From DASQPR01 sp035713725 (GTDB taxonomy: Bacteria; Actinomycetota; Actinomycetes; Mycobacteriales; Micromonosporaceae), in assembly GCA_035713725.1 (NCBI GenBank), contig DASTMZ010000112.1, positions 1 through 8,783 of the forward strand: a stretch of DNA of 8,783 nt, given 5' to 3'. Below the pieces are notes generated by a model, which worked only from the letters and a program-made list of their open reading frames with translations, ran no database searches and had not been told where the DNA came from. Within the stretch, counting starts at the first letter, position 1; each line of letters begins with the position of its first letter. The position numbers and the translations under genes are program-made. Shown here one piece after another: positions 1 through 5,386 of the stretch.

Positions 1-2
1 CG

Positions 3-755
3 GCGGGTGCCCTGCTACCGCCGCCGGCCGCGATCGGGCCGCTCGAGATCGTCGATCCGGTATTCGCCGGCCAGGTGCGTCAACTGCGCGGTCGGCTCGG
101 CGCCGACCGGATAGAGGTCCGCATACGATTCGGTTCCCTAGTCGATCAGCTGATCAGCACCACCGAGCCAACCGATCTGCTCGTCACCGAGGCCGCGCCG
201 CCGGGCACCACCGGGCTGGCCGTCACACTCGGCGCGCACGCGTCCGCGACGGTGGTGGCCGTGCGGCCCACCGCGCCACGCACCACGGTCGCCGGACCAT
301 TCGCTGGTCATGTCGTCGTCGGAGTCGACGGTGCCGGGCGGGACAGCGGCCCGATCCGGTTCGCGTTCGACTACGCCGAACGCCACGGCAAGCCTCTGAC
401 CGCGGTACACGCCGACGAACCCGACGGCGCCGGATTGTGGATCGACGACCAGTTCTTGGAGATCCATCCGCTGGGCCACACATTCGGGCTCGACATGCTC
501 GACGCCGCGGTCGCCGCCGCGCACGCCAACCACCCCCGGGTAGCGATCCGGCGCGCCGTCATGCACCAGCCGGCTACCGCCGCACTGGTACGCGCGTCGG
601 CTGGTGCATTGCTGCTTGTGGTGGGCGACCGCGGCCGCGGTCCGATTGCCCGCCACCTGCTCGGATCGGTCAGCCGCCACGTCCTGACCCACGGGCGGTG
701 CACGGTCGCAGTGGTGCACGGCGCACAAGCAACACCGGCCGCTGCAGCGTTCTGA
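3..755 (+). CDS. Universal stress protein, tandem UspA domains (5' end missing)
   Basis: The reading frame is open from the left edge, so the true start lies outside the window; the GTG at 75 is internal. The visible 250 residues hold the end of a first UspA domain (a strand-type LLVTEAAPPGTTGLAV segment, then ATVVAVRP) and a complete second one. The second domain opens with HVVVGVDGAGRDS, the Usp beta-1/nucleotide-binding start. It closes with VVGDRGRGPIARHLLGSVS, which fits the G-2x-G-9x-G-S/T ATP-binding signature of ATP-binding Usp proteins, then a final TVAVV strand. Two-domain Usp proteins of about 290 residues are common in actinobacterial dormancy regulons. The family is cytosolic, binds ATP and is linked to stress survival; the specific role here is unknown. 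It converges on the CBS gene. Family call is secure. Confidence 0.92.
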   Translation, partial: AGALLPPPAAIGPLEIVDPVFAGQVRQLRGRLGADRIEVRIRFGSLVDQLISTTEPTDLLVTEAAPPGTTGLAVTLGAHASATVVAVRPTAPRTTVAGPFAGHVVVGVDGAGRDSGPIRFAFDYAERHGKPLTAVHADEPDGAGLWIDDQFLEIHPLGHTFGLDMLDAAVAAAHANHPRVAIRRAVMHQPATAALVRASAGALLLVVGDRGRGPIARHLLGSVSRHVLTHGRCTVAVVHGAQATPAAAAF

Positions 756-770
756 CGTCCACAAGGGATG

Positions 771-796
771 GCAGCCGCCCCGACCGGTGGCGCTGC
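771..796 (+). terminator. Possible hairpin between convergent genes
   Basis: An imperfect stem lies 16 nt after the Usp stop: GCAGC and GCC on the left pair with GGC and GCTGC on the right, with one bulged C and a 9-nt loop. There is no T-tract. The position between two convergent genes fits a weak actinobacterial terminator, but such stems occur by chance in GC-rich DNA. Confidence 0.28.
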
Positions 797-859
797 AAGG
801 TGTGTGTCAGGCAGCTACTTGGGTCGCCGCGGCTGAATATTTGCGTCGCCACGGTCGCA

Positions 860-1531
860 TCATCGCGCCGGCGAATCAGCGAACCTCGGCGCGTTGTCGG
901 CGATGACGTCCAGGTCGTCGTCGACCTCGACGACGCCGGGAATCGACGTGGTGAGGGCCACGAGCAACGCGGCGGTATGCCGCGGAACGCGGCCCCGCAA
1001 CGCGACTACGCCGCGCGCGACGGTCACGGTCAGCTGCCCGTCTGGTACGCCGACCTCACGTACCGTGTCGCGGACGGTGGCGGCCACGTCGGCATCCGCA
1101 CGGGTGTAGAGGCGTACCAGGTCGCGGCGGGCCACCACGCCGATGAGTATGCCGTCGGCGTCGACTACTGGTAGACGCTTGACGCGACCGGCATCCATGA
1201 GCCGGGCCGCACCGGACACGGTCGCATCGGCTCGAATCGTTATGGCTGGCGAGGTCATCAGGTCGGCCACCGTGTCGCCCGCCGGGCGCGGGCGGCCGTC
1301 GCGGACCCGTCGAGCACCAAGCGGATGGTGTGGTACGCGGTCGGCGTACTCGACCTTGCCGAGCAGGTCCGCCTCGGAGATGACGCCGATGACGCGCCCA
1401 ATCGCATTGACCACCGGAGCGGCCGAGATCGCGTGGGTGACAAGCAGGTCCGCGACGTCGCGAAAGCCGGTCTCGGGTCGCACCGAGACCACGTCGCGCC
1501 GCATCACGTCGGCGACTGTCCAGCGCTTCAT
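860..1531 (-). CDS. CBS-CBS-BON domain protein
   Basis: A 223-residue soluble protein. Residues 6-60 form the first CBS motif (TVADVM, then AAPVVNAIGRVIGVISEADLL). Residues 88-142 form the second (TVADLMTSPAITI, RLPVVDADGILIGVVARRDL). Residues 148-210 look like a BON domain (VRDTVREVGVPDGQLTV, GVVALRGRV, IPGVVEVDDDL). CBS pairs bind adenine nucleotides and act as energy sensors; BON domains are usually linked to membrane or envelope association. CBS-BON proteins are frequent in actinobacterial hypoxia regulons. The ATG at 1531 is chosen because GAGG lies 5 nt upstream; the ATG at 1534 is adjacent, and a GTG at 1576 would add 15 unconvincing residues. A palindrome at 1607-1620 may control it. 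The ligand is unknown. Confidence 0.9.
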   Translation of the reverse strand: MKRWTVADVMRRDVVSVRPETGFRDVADLLVTHAISAAPVVNAIGRVIGVISEADLLGKVEYADRVPHHPLGARRVRDGRPRPAGDTVADLMTSPAITIRADATVSGAARLMDAGRVKRLPVVDADGILIGVVARRDLVRLYTRADADVAATVRDTVREVGVPDGQLTVTVARGVVALRGRVPRHTAALLVALTTSIPGVVEVDDDLDVIADNAPRFADSPAR

Positions 1532-1606
1532 CATCACCTCAACCATCACTACGCAGAAACACGCCTCTAACTCCACGTTTGTATCTCGCGCGGCCGCGCG
1601 GTTGCA

Positions 1607-1620
1607 GGGCCGAACGGCCC
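1607..1620 (-). promoter_or_regulatory. DosR-box-like palindrome upstream of the CBS gene
   Basis: GGGCCGAACGGCCC is a perfect 6+2+6 inverted repeat, the same length as the GGGACTWWAGTCCC core of the mycobacterial DosR/DevR box. It lies about 76 nt upstream of the CBS gene start. The GGG and CCC ends match, while the inner positions deviate, so assignment to DosR is an inference. Confidence 0.4.
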
Positions 1621-1707
1621 CTCACCAGCGCCGACCCACGGCGACGATTTCGACGGCGCTCAGTACCCACCAGACTGTGGGGATTGTCCGGTGAGCCCGG
1701 GCATCGC

Positions 1708-1743
1708 GGACCTTCGTCCCGAGTGGTCCGGGACCTTGGCCTC
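1708..1743 (+). promoter_or_regulatory. Two tandem DosR-box-like sites upstream of the 1837 gene
   Basis: Site 1 (1707-1721) is CGGACCTTCGTCCCG, close to the palindromic DosR core with GGAC and GTCC arms. Site 2 (1730-1743) is GGGACCTTGGCCTC. They are about 22 nt apart, as in tandem DosR sites, and end about 95 nt before the ATG at 1837. In this divergent region they could also act on the CBS gene. Confidence 0.5.
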
Positions 1744-1836
1744 TAGGCCACGGTGGTGCGTGCGAGGAATCTGAGGCGCAGGCAGGCTGGCCCGCCAGAC
1801 GAGGCGAACAGCATTGACTAGAAAGGCAGACCTACC

Positions 1837-2424
1837 ATGCGTCGCAAGACCTTCGACACGCTGGTCTCCGCGGTCGGGCTCATGTTGACCCTCGCGCTGC
1901 TCGTCGCCGGCGGACTCCTCATGTGGGGCTACAGCTTCGCGAACAGCAACGTCCACGACCAGTTGGCCGCACAGCAGATCTACTTCCCGGCCAAGGGCAG
2001 CGCCGCCCTGAAGCCGGCCGCGATCGGGCCATACCTCAACCAGTACGCCGGTCAGCAGCTCGTCACCGGCGCGCAGGCCAAGGCCTACGCGGACCACTTC
2101 ATCGCCGTGCACTTGTCCGAGGTGGCCGGTGGCAAGACGTACGCGCAAGTCAGCGCGGCGGCGCAGGCCGATCCGAACAACGCCACGCTTCAGGCGCAAG
2201 TCAACACGCTGTTCAAGGGTGAGACGCTGCGCGGCATGCTGCTCAACGCGTACGCATTCTGGAAGCTCGGCCAGATCGCGCTCTTCGGTGCGATCGTCAG
2301 CTTCGTGCTCGCCGCGGCGATGCTGGCACTGTCCGCGCTCGGCATACGGCACCTGCGCCGCACACCGGCGGAAGCCGAACTGATGCCGGCGCGTGCCACC
2401 TCGCCACCGGCCACCGTCGGCTGA
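1837..2424 (+). CDS. Two-helix membrane protein with extracytoplasmic loop, unknown function
   Basis: A 195-residue protein with a basic N-terminus (MRRK), a hydrophobic helix at about residues 11-33, a hydrophilic segment of about 110 residues rich in Gln, Ala and Asn, a second helix at about 146-169, then a basic tail (RHLRRT). By the positive-inside rule both ends should be cytoplasmic and the middle loop outside. I see no catalytic motif and do not recognise the family; proteins of this layout occur in actinobacterial stress clusters. An AAAGG sequence 10 nt before the ATG serves as a moderate ribosome-binding site. Upstream lie two DosR-box-like sites, and a strong hairpin follows the stop, so it is probably a monocistronic unit. 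Codon use is typical of the region. Confidence 0.85.
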   Translation: MRRKTFDTLVSAVGLMLTLALLVAGGLLMWGYSFANSNVHDQLAAQQIYFPAKGSAALKPAAIGPYLNQYAGQQLVTGAQAKAYADHFIAVHLSEVAGGKTYAQVSAAAQADPNNATLQAQVNTLFKGETLRGMLLNAYAFWKLGQIALFGAIVSFVLAAAMLALSALGIRHLRRTPAEAELMPARATSPPATVG

Positions 2425-2433
2425 CCGACCCCA

Positions 2434-2463
2434 CGTGCCCCGGCTGCTGGCAGCCGGGGCACG
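2434..2463 (+). terminator. Strong 13-bp hairpin after the membrane protein gene
   Basis: A perfect inverted repeat: CGTGCCCCGGCTG at 2434-2446, loop CTGG, CAGCCGGGGCACG at 2451-2463. It starts 10 nt after the stop at 2424. No T-tract follows, as is common for actinobacterial intrinsic-type terminators. Confidence 0.75.
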
Positions 2464-3190
2464 ACCGTGTGTGATTGTCCATCGAATGGATCCGGTGCAT
2501 GACGACGGCTCGCCATCGGAGGTTGCCTCGGATGGCGGACTGCCGACTCAGCGACGCTCGACGCCGCGGCCGGCTGCCCCGATCGGTGTCGACTGCGGCA
2601 GCAGATTAGATGGGCGTCATGTGATACATCTCTGCCGGCATCCACGGTCGTCTCTAACGCCGCATCGTTTCGCCACCTGATATCACAGTGATCAATGGCA
2701 TCCCGGGTAAGGCGTAGCGCTACGGCAGCGTCGACACCGGCCTGGAAGACAATACGGTGACCAGCGACGTGGCCGGACATCACGTCGCCATGGCCGGAGC
2801 TGTCGGCGAGCGTGCCACGGTATTCGTCCCGCTCGGGACCCCAGCCGACCACCAACTGCAGGCGCCATGTCACACGTATATGCCGTCACAAAGAAACTGG
2901 TCCTGGGTGTGGGGTGCCCGACGATCCATCGCCTGTCCTGGATGCGTTGGTGCGTGCCGCGACCGGTAGCGGTCATCTCGGGAGACGCGGGTTCCATCCC
3001 GCCGGCGCCGATGATGCCCGTCCAGGAGACGTCTAGAACAAGCGTGATAGCGCATCCAACTCGGCGCCGGCAGTTATCGGTCGCCGGACCGGGAGCGGAT
3101 CAGTTGAGCTAGTCATGTCAGTCACGGGTACAGGTGGCCAGCAGCAACGGTCAGACTCCGGTGACCCGGTCACCCATGGCCCGACCTACC
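2464..3190. other. Long stretch without a convincing gene
   Basis: About 0.7 kb with no open frame that has a good ribosome-binding site and a plausible protein. Several frames are open, but their products look like GC-rich shadow translations. The most protein-like piece is a plus-strand frame at about 2725-2890 (residues such as DVAGHHVAMAGAVGERATVFVPL), which has mostly G/C third positions but a TAG just upstream and no family I recognise. It may be decayed coding DNA. A short perfect palindrome sits at 3160-3174. Confidence 0.5.
3160..3174. repeat. Short perfect palindrome
   Basis: GGTGACC, one C, GGTCACC: 7-bp arms with a single central base. On the minus strand it lies just downstream of the DUF4389 3' remnant, so it may be a leftover terminator or an operator. 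No T-tract is present. Confidence 0.35.
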
Positions 3191-3192
3191 CG

Positions 3193-3270
3193 ATGCGGGC
3201 GCGGCCACGACCGCGCGTTCGAACGACCCCTGGCGACGCGCCGTCGTTTCCGCCCGGGTCGAATGCCGGC
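3193..3270 (-). pseudogene. Decayed 3' end of a second DUF4389 gene
   Basis: Plus-strand bases 3193-3240 align with 4029-4075, the last codons of the intact DUF4389 gene, at about 79 percent by hand count with one gap; weaker similarity continues to about 3270. The shared block includes GACCGCG and GTTCGAACG. One minus-strand frame still reads FDPGGNDGASP, against RLDTGGTDPASP near the end of the DUF4389 protein, then loses phase. No complete gene is present: upstream lies the SHOCT gene. I read it as the end of a duplicated DUF4389 gene whose body was deleted. Confidence 0.42.
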
Positions 3271-3361
3271 CGAAGACGCGCACGAGGCGGCCACCGGGAT
3301 TCAGCAGCCACACCATCGCGTACCCCAGCCAGACTTACGCCAGATCGGGTCGGGTCGGGTG

Positions 3362-3604
3362 TCAGCGGACCGCATGGTCGTCGCCGTGCAGCACGCGGCG
3401 CCGGTGCTCGTATTCCTCGTCAGTGATTTCGCCGCGGGCGTACCTGTCGGCGAGCACGTCGTCCGGTGTTGGCCGGTGCTCGGCGGCGCGGTGGTCGACG
3501 CGGTCGATGACCCGGAACATGACCGAGACCACGATCACGGCGACGATGAGTCCGATCATGAGCGAGATGAGGCTGCCGCCGACGTCATGTCCGTTCCAGT
3601 ACAT
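3362..3604 (-). CDS. Small SHOCT-domain membrane protein
   Basis: An 80-residue protein. Residues about 11-33 are one hydrophobic helix (SLISLMIGLIVAVIVVSVMF). Residues about 47-72 are a SHOCT motif: PDDVLADRYARGEITDEEYE, with the typical L-x-x-RYARGEI-x-x-EEY pattern. SHOCT segments are short C-terminal modules found in many small membrane proteins; their function, perhaps oligomerisation, is not settled. The start at 3604 is supported by GGAGG 8 nt upstream; a longer frame to 3718 would run through a promoter-type repeat and is rejected. A DosR-box-like site lies about 63 nt upstream. Remnants of a DUF4389 gene follow. Confidence 0.88.
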   Translation of the reverse strand: MYWNGHDVGGSLISLMIGLIVAVIVVSVMFRVIDRVDHRAAEHRPTPDDVLADRYARGEITDEEYEHRRRVLHGDDHAVR

Positions 3605-3625
3605 CACTGCTGCCTCCTGCCGGTA

Positions 3626-3734
3626 GGTCCTCAGCTTCAGCGTTCGCCGCCTGGCCGGGACGGCGCAGGGGCTATGGTCCTGACTTTGCTGGTCCGCGGT
3701 CCGTGCTCGCCTCGGCAACCGCGGCGTCAGATGG
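3626..3734. repeat. Promoter-type direct repeat, copy A
   Basis: This 109-bp segment matches 5276-5386 in the same orientation. A hand alignment gives about 90 identical positions of 111, with one 2-nt gap. It lies immediately upstream of the SHOCT gene and contains a DosR-box-like site. It has no conserved reading frame between copies, which argues for a regulatory rather than a coding repeat. Confidence 0.8.
3668..3681 (-). promoter_or_regulatory. DosR-box-like site upstream of the SHOCT gene
   Basis: On the minus strand it reads AGGACCATAGCCCC, two changes from GGGACCATNGGCCC. It lies inside repeat copy A, about 63 nt before the SHOCT start codon. Confidence 0.45.
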
Positions 3735-3820
3735 CGGCCATTGCCCGACCGCTCGAAGACGGTTAGCTCGCTGGCACGGTCGAACGACTTGGAGCGACGT
3801 AGATCAGGATTTATGACGGG

Positions 3821-3920
3821 GCGGTATTGACGCTGAATACCGCTGTTCGGACACCGTCTTTGTCCGGCCTAGATTCGTACAGCGTGCCGTTCGGGAGGGG
3901 GTCTATCTCGCTAACGGCAC
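3821..3920. other. Cluster of three hairpins downstream of the DUF4389 gene
   Basis: Three inverted repeats fall within 100 nt. GCGGTATT/AATACCGC (3821-3828 and 3836-3843) has a 7-nt loop. CGGACA/TGTCCG (3848-3853 and 3861-3866) has a 7-nt loop. GTGCCGTT/AACGGCAC (3884-3891 and 3913-3920) has a 21-nt loop. The rest of the 3735-4026 spacer holds no gene I can support. Any of these could end the minus-strand DUF4389 transcript or belong to a small RNA. No T-tract follows any of them. Confidence 0.45.
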
Positions 3921-4026
3921 CTCTTTGTCAAGGCGTCGGTAGCAGAGAGGTCTCCGTTAGATCCGCAGTCCCGCCGGGCTCGTGGCGAGTGTGGGCGGTA
4001 CCGATTCGCGTCGAGGCCGATCGACC

Positions 4027-4650
4027 CTATACGGGCACGTCCGCGACCGCGTGTTCGAACGCCATTGGTGACGCGGGATCGGTTCCGCCGGTGTCGAGGC
4101 GGAACGGAGGGTACGCGTCGGTCATCAGGCCGGCGTACGCCGCGACGCGCAGCACCCACCGGTCCATGCCGAGGATTAGGTCGAACAGCTGGCGGGGGTA
4201 ACTGGCGGTCACTGCGAGAGTAATCGCGGCGACGAACGTGCAGATCGACACGAGCCCGCCACCGACCCATCGGCCGAACCAGAACGGCGAGCCGATGAAG
4301 ATGCCAACGATGATGTAGTGCGGGATCGTGAGCAGCCACCACTTGACGAGGACCAGGCCCCGCGACAGCCGTTCTGGGTACGGGATCTCGAGTCGGGCCG
4401 GGTAGTCGGGTACGTCGTCGAGTGTGAACGGCGGGTACTGGTCGGTGCCTAAGCCGGCCCACGTGTAGTAGGCGACGCGCCAACTCCACCGCATTACGCC
4501 GACGTTGAACTCGAACAGTGGTCGTGGATAGACACCGGTGACGAGGATCGCGAAGAACGCCACGATGCTGAGCAAGACGTACGCGACCCATGCAAACGCG
4601 AGAACTACCAGGTGCGGGATGACAAGGATCCACTTCACCAGCCACACCAT
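4027..4650 (-). CDS. DUF4389 membrane protein, N-terminus disrupted
   Basis: A 207-residue membrane protein with two internal repeats, as usual for DUF4389. Repeat 1 has WLVKWILVIPH at about 3-13, YPRPLFEFNVGVMRW at 41-55 and DQYPPFTLDD at 70-79. Repeat 2 has LVKWWLLTIPH at 101-111, YPRQLFDLILGMDRW at 151-165 and DAYPPFRLD at 178-186. Hydrophobic helices follow each LVKW..IPH motif. The function is unknown; the family is common near universal stress protein genes in Actinobacteria. The normal start, with a strong ribosome-binding site at 4717-4724 and ATG at 4709, leads to a TAG after 14 codons, and the phase then shifts by one base. The rest is intact and could be made by reinitiation at ATG 4650, 14 nt after that TAG. 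Two DosR-box-like sites lie upstream. Family certain; expression doubtful. Confidence 0.8.
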   Translation of the reverse strand: MVWLVKWILVIPHLVVLAFAWVAYVLLSIVAFFAILVTGVYPRPLFEFNVGVMRWSWRVAYYTWAGLGTDQYPPFTLDDVPDYPARLEIPYPERLSRGLVLVKWWLLTIPHYIIVGIFIGSPFWFGRWVGGGLVSICTFVAAITLAVTASYPRQLFDLILGMDRWVLRVAAYAGLMTDAYPPFRLDTGGTDPASPMAFEHAVADVPV

Positions 4651-4664
4651 CGAGACAGACCGGG

Positions 4665-4709
4665 CTAGAGAGTGGCGTCGACACGCACGGGATAGATGGT
4701 CGTGGTCAT
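4665..4709 (-). other. 14-codon ORF: original start of the DUF4389 gene, now closed by TAG
   Basis: AAGGAGGT ends 7 nt before the ATG at 4709, the best ribosome-binding site in the window. The frame reads MTTTIYPVRVDATL and then TAG (4665-4667). This resembles the usual N-terminus of DUF4389 proteins (YPVRVDA), and the next bases would continue as PGLSRW in the same frame. The distance from this ATG to the ATG at 4650 is 59 nt, so the main frame needs one extra base. One nonsense change and one 1-nt deletion explain the arrangement. Confidence 0.7.
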
Positions 4710-4733
4710 GGAAACCACCTCCTTAATCCCACG

Positions 4734-5200
4734 CTATGAGCGCACCCGACCGCCGGCTCGGGCCAAACGTCCCGCGGCCAATGGTCGTCTGTCCTTAGTT
4801 GGACGCCGTTGCTGACCGGATCCAGCGCGGCTCGATGGGCAGGGCGTGCGGACCGGGCGGGGAACCCGGCCGTGAGTGATGACATCGGCGATGAATAGGA
4901 CGATCGCCTGCGCAATCACCATCGTCGTCACTGTCGCCGCGATTGAACCGCGTGCGGCAGCCGACGCCGACCCGAGGTGGTATGCGGTATGCCACATCGC
5001 CACGGCGAGCACACTTCCAGTCTTGTTGTAAAGCCAACCCAATACGATCGCACCGCACGCAAGGCCAACGATGGGACCTGCCGCGCATTCGGTCTCGGCC
5101 CAGGCGAGAGCGGCCAAGCCCGCTGCGGTGTCGTCGCAGGCGACGATGATCCGCCCGATCTTAGGCGTGCCGCGTAAAGGCGCGATTCGTTCGCGGTCAT
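4734..5200 (-). pseudogene. Usp-CPBP chimeric pseudogene
   Basis: GGAGAGAAGG precedes the ATG at 5200, which begins MTANESRLYAA. The useful frame then changes: about 12 codons in, another phase reads KIGRIIVACDDTAAGLAALA followed by WAETECAA, the beta-1/helix-1 start of a universal stress protein. With no break this continues as GPIVGLACGAIVLGWLYNK and TGSVLAVAMWHTAYHLGSAS and two hydrophobic stretches ending in ADVI. That matches the C-terminal half of CPBP (CAAX/Abi) intramembrane proteases. The EE-x3-R catalytic motif and the first helices are absent, and the position after the motif histidine that is usually Asn (HxxxN) is His here. The last ~45 residues, Arg- and Pro-rich, overlap the DUF4389 promoter and are probably out of frame. 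A deletion joining two neighbouring genes plus a frameshift is the simplest reading. A functional small protein from an internal start is unlikely. Confidence 0.68.
4760..4789 (-). promoter_or_regulatory. Tandem DosR-box-like sites upstream of the DUF4389 gene
   Basis: On the minus strand the proximal site (4760-4773) reads GGGACGTTTGGCCC, one change from GGGACCTTTGGCCC. The adjoining distal site (4775-4789) reads GACGACCATTGGCCG, which keeps the GACCATTGGCC core. The proximal site ends 51 nt before the ATG at 4709, a sensible distance for activator sites. They overlap the meaningless tail of the neighbouring pseudogene frame. Confidence 0.6.
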
Positions 5201-5261
5201 GTGCGCACCTTCTCTCCGTAGCGGGCTGGCACAGCGTGCCAGCCGAGGTCGTGATCGATGC

Positions 5262-5274
5262 GGGCGCAGGTCCC
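5262..5274 (-). promoter_or_regulatory. Weak DosR-box-like site upstream of the chimeric pseudogene
   Basis: On the minus strand it reads GGGACCTGCGCCC, with the GGGACC and GCCC ends of the box but one base shorter. It lies about 62 nt before the ATG at 5200. Confidence 0.3.
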
Positions 5275-5275
5275 G

Positions 5276-5386
5276 GGTCCTCGGCTTCAGCGTTCGCCGA
5301 CTGAACGGGATGGCGAAGGGGCCAAGGTTCCGACTTTCCCGGGCCGCGCGGTCCGCAGTCGCCACGGCAACCGAGGCGTCAGGTGG
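5276..5386. repeat. Promoter-type direct repeat, copy B
   Basis: The partner of 3626-3734, 111 bp, about 81 percent identical by hand count. It covers the last ~33 codons and the stop of the ATPase frame and lies upstream of the chimeric pseudogene. On the minus strand it holds a degenerate DosR-like site (5319-5332, CGGAACCTTGGCCC). Because copy A is clearly upstream DNA, this copy was probably the promoter of the gene now reduced to the chimera. Confidence 0.8.

Noticed and set aside
138..764. Long minus-strand ORFs opposite the universal stress protein gene
   Set aside because: Arg/Cys/Gly-rich shadow translations of a clear plus-strand gene, without ribosome-binding sites.
2828..2842. 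GGGACCCCAGCCG as another DosR-like site
   Set aside because: Too degenerate in the second half and not upstream of a supportable gene.
2190..2873. 227-codon minus-strand ORF overlapping the end of the 1837 gene
   Set aside because: It runs through the 13-bp terminator hairpin and into the coding region of a better gene; no recognisable domain or start signal.
3215..3224. GTTCGAAC as a tRNA T-arm
   Set aside because: No acceptor, D or anticodon arms around it; the same word recurs at 4053 because both lie in DUF4389-derived sequence.
3346..3360. Three copies of CGGGT as a repeat array
   Set aside because: Only 15 nt; ordinary GC-rich slippage, no spacer structure.
3605..3718. Longer N-terminus for the SHOCT protein (start at 3718)
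   Set aside because: The extension is Arg-rich, runs through promoter repeat A, and the GGAGG site points to ATG 3604.
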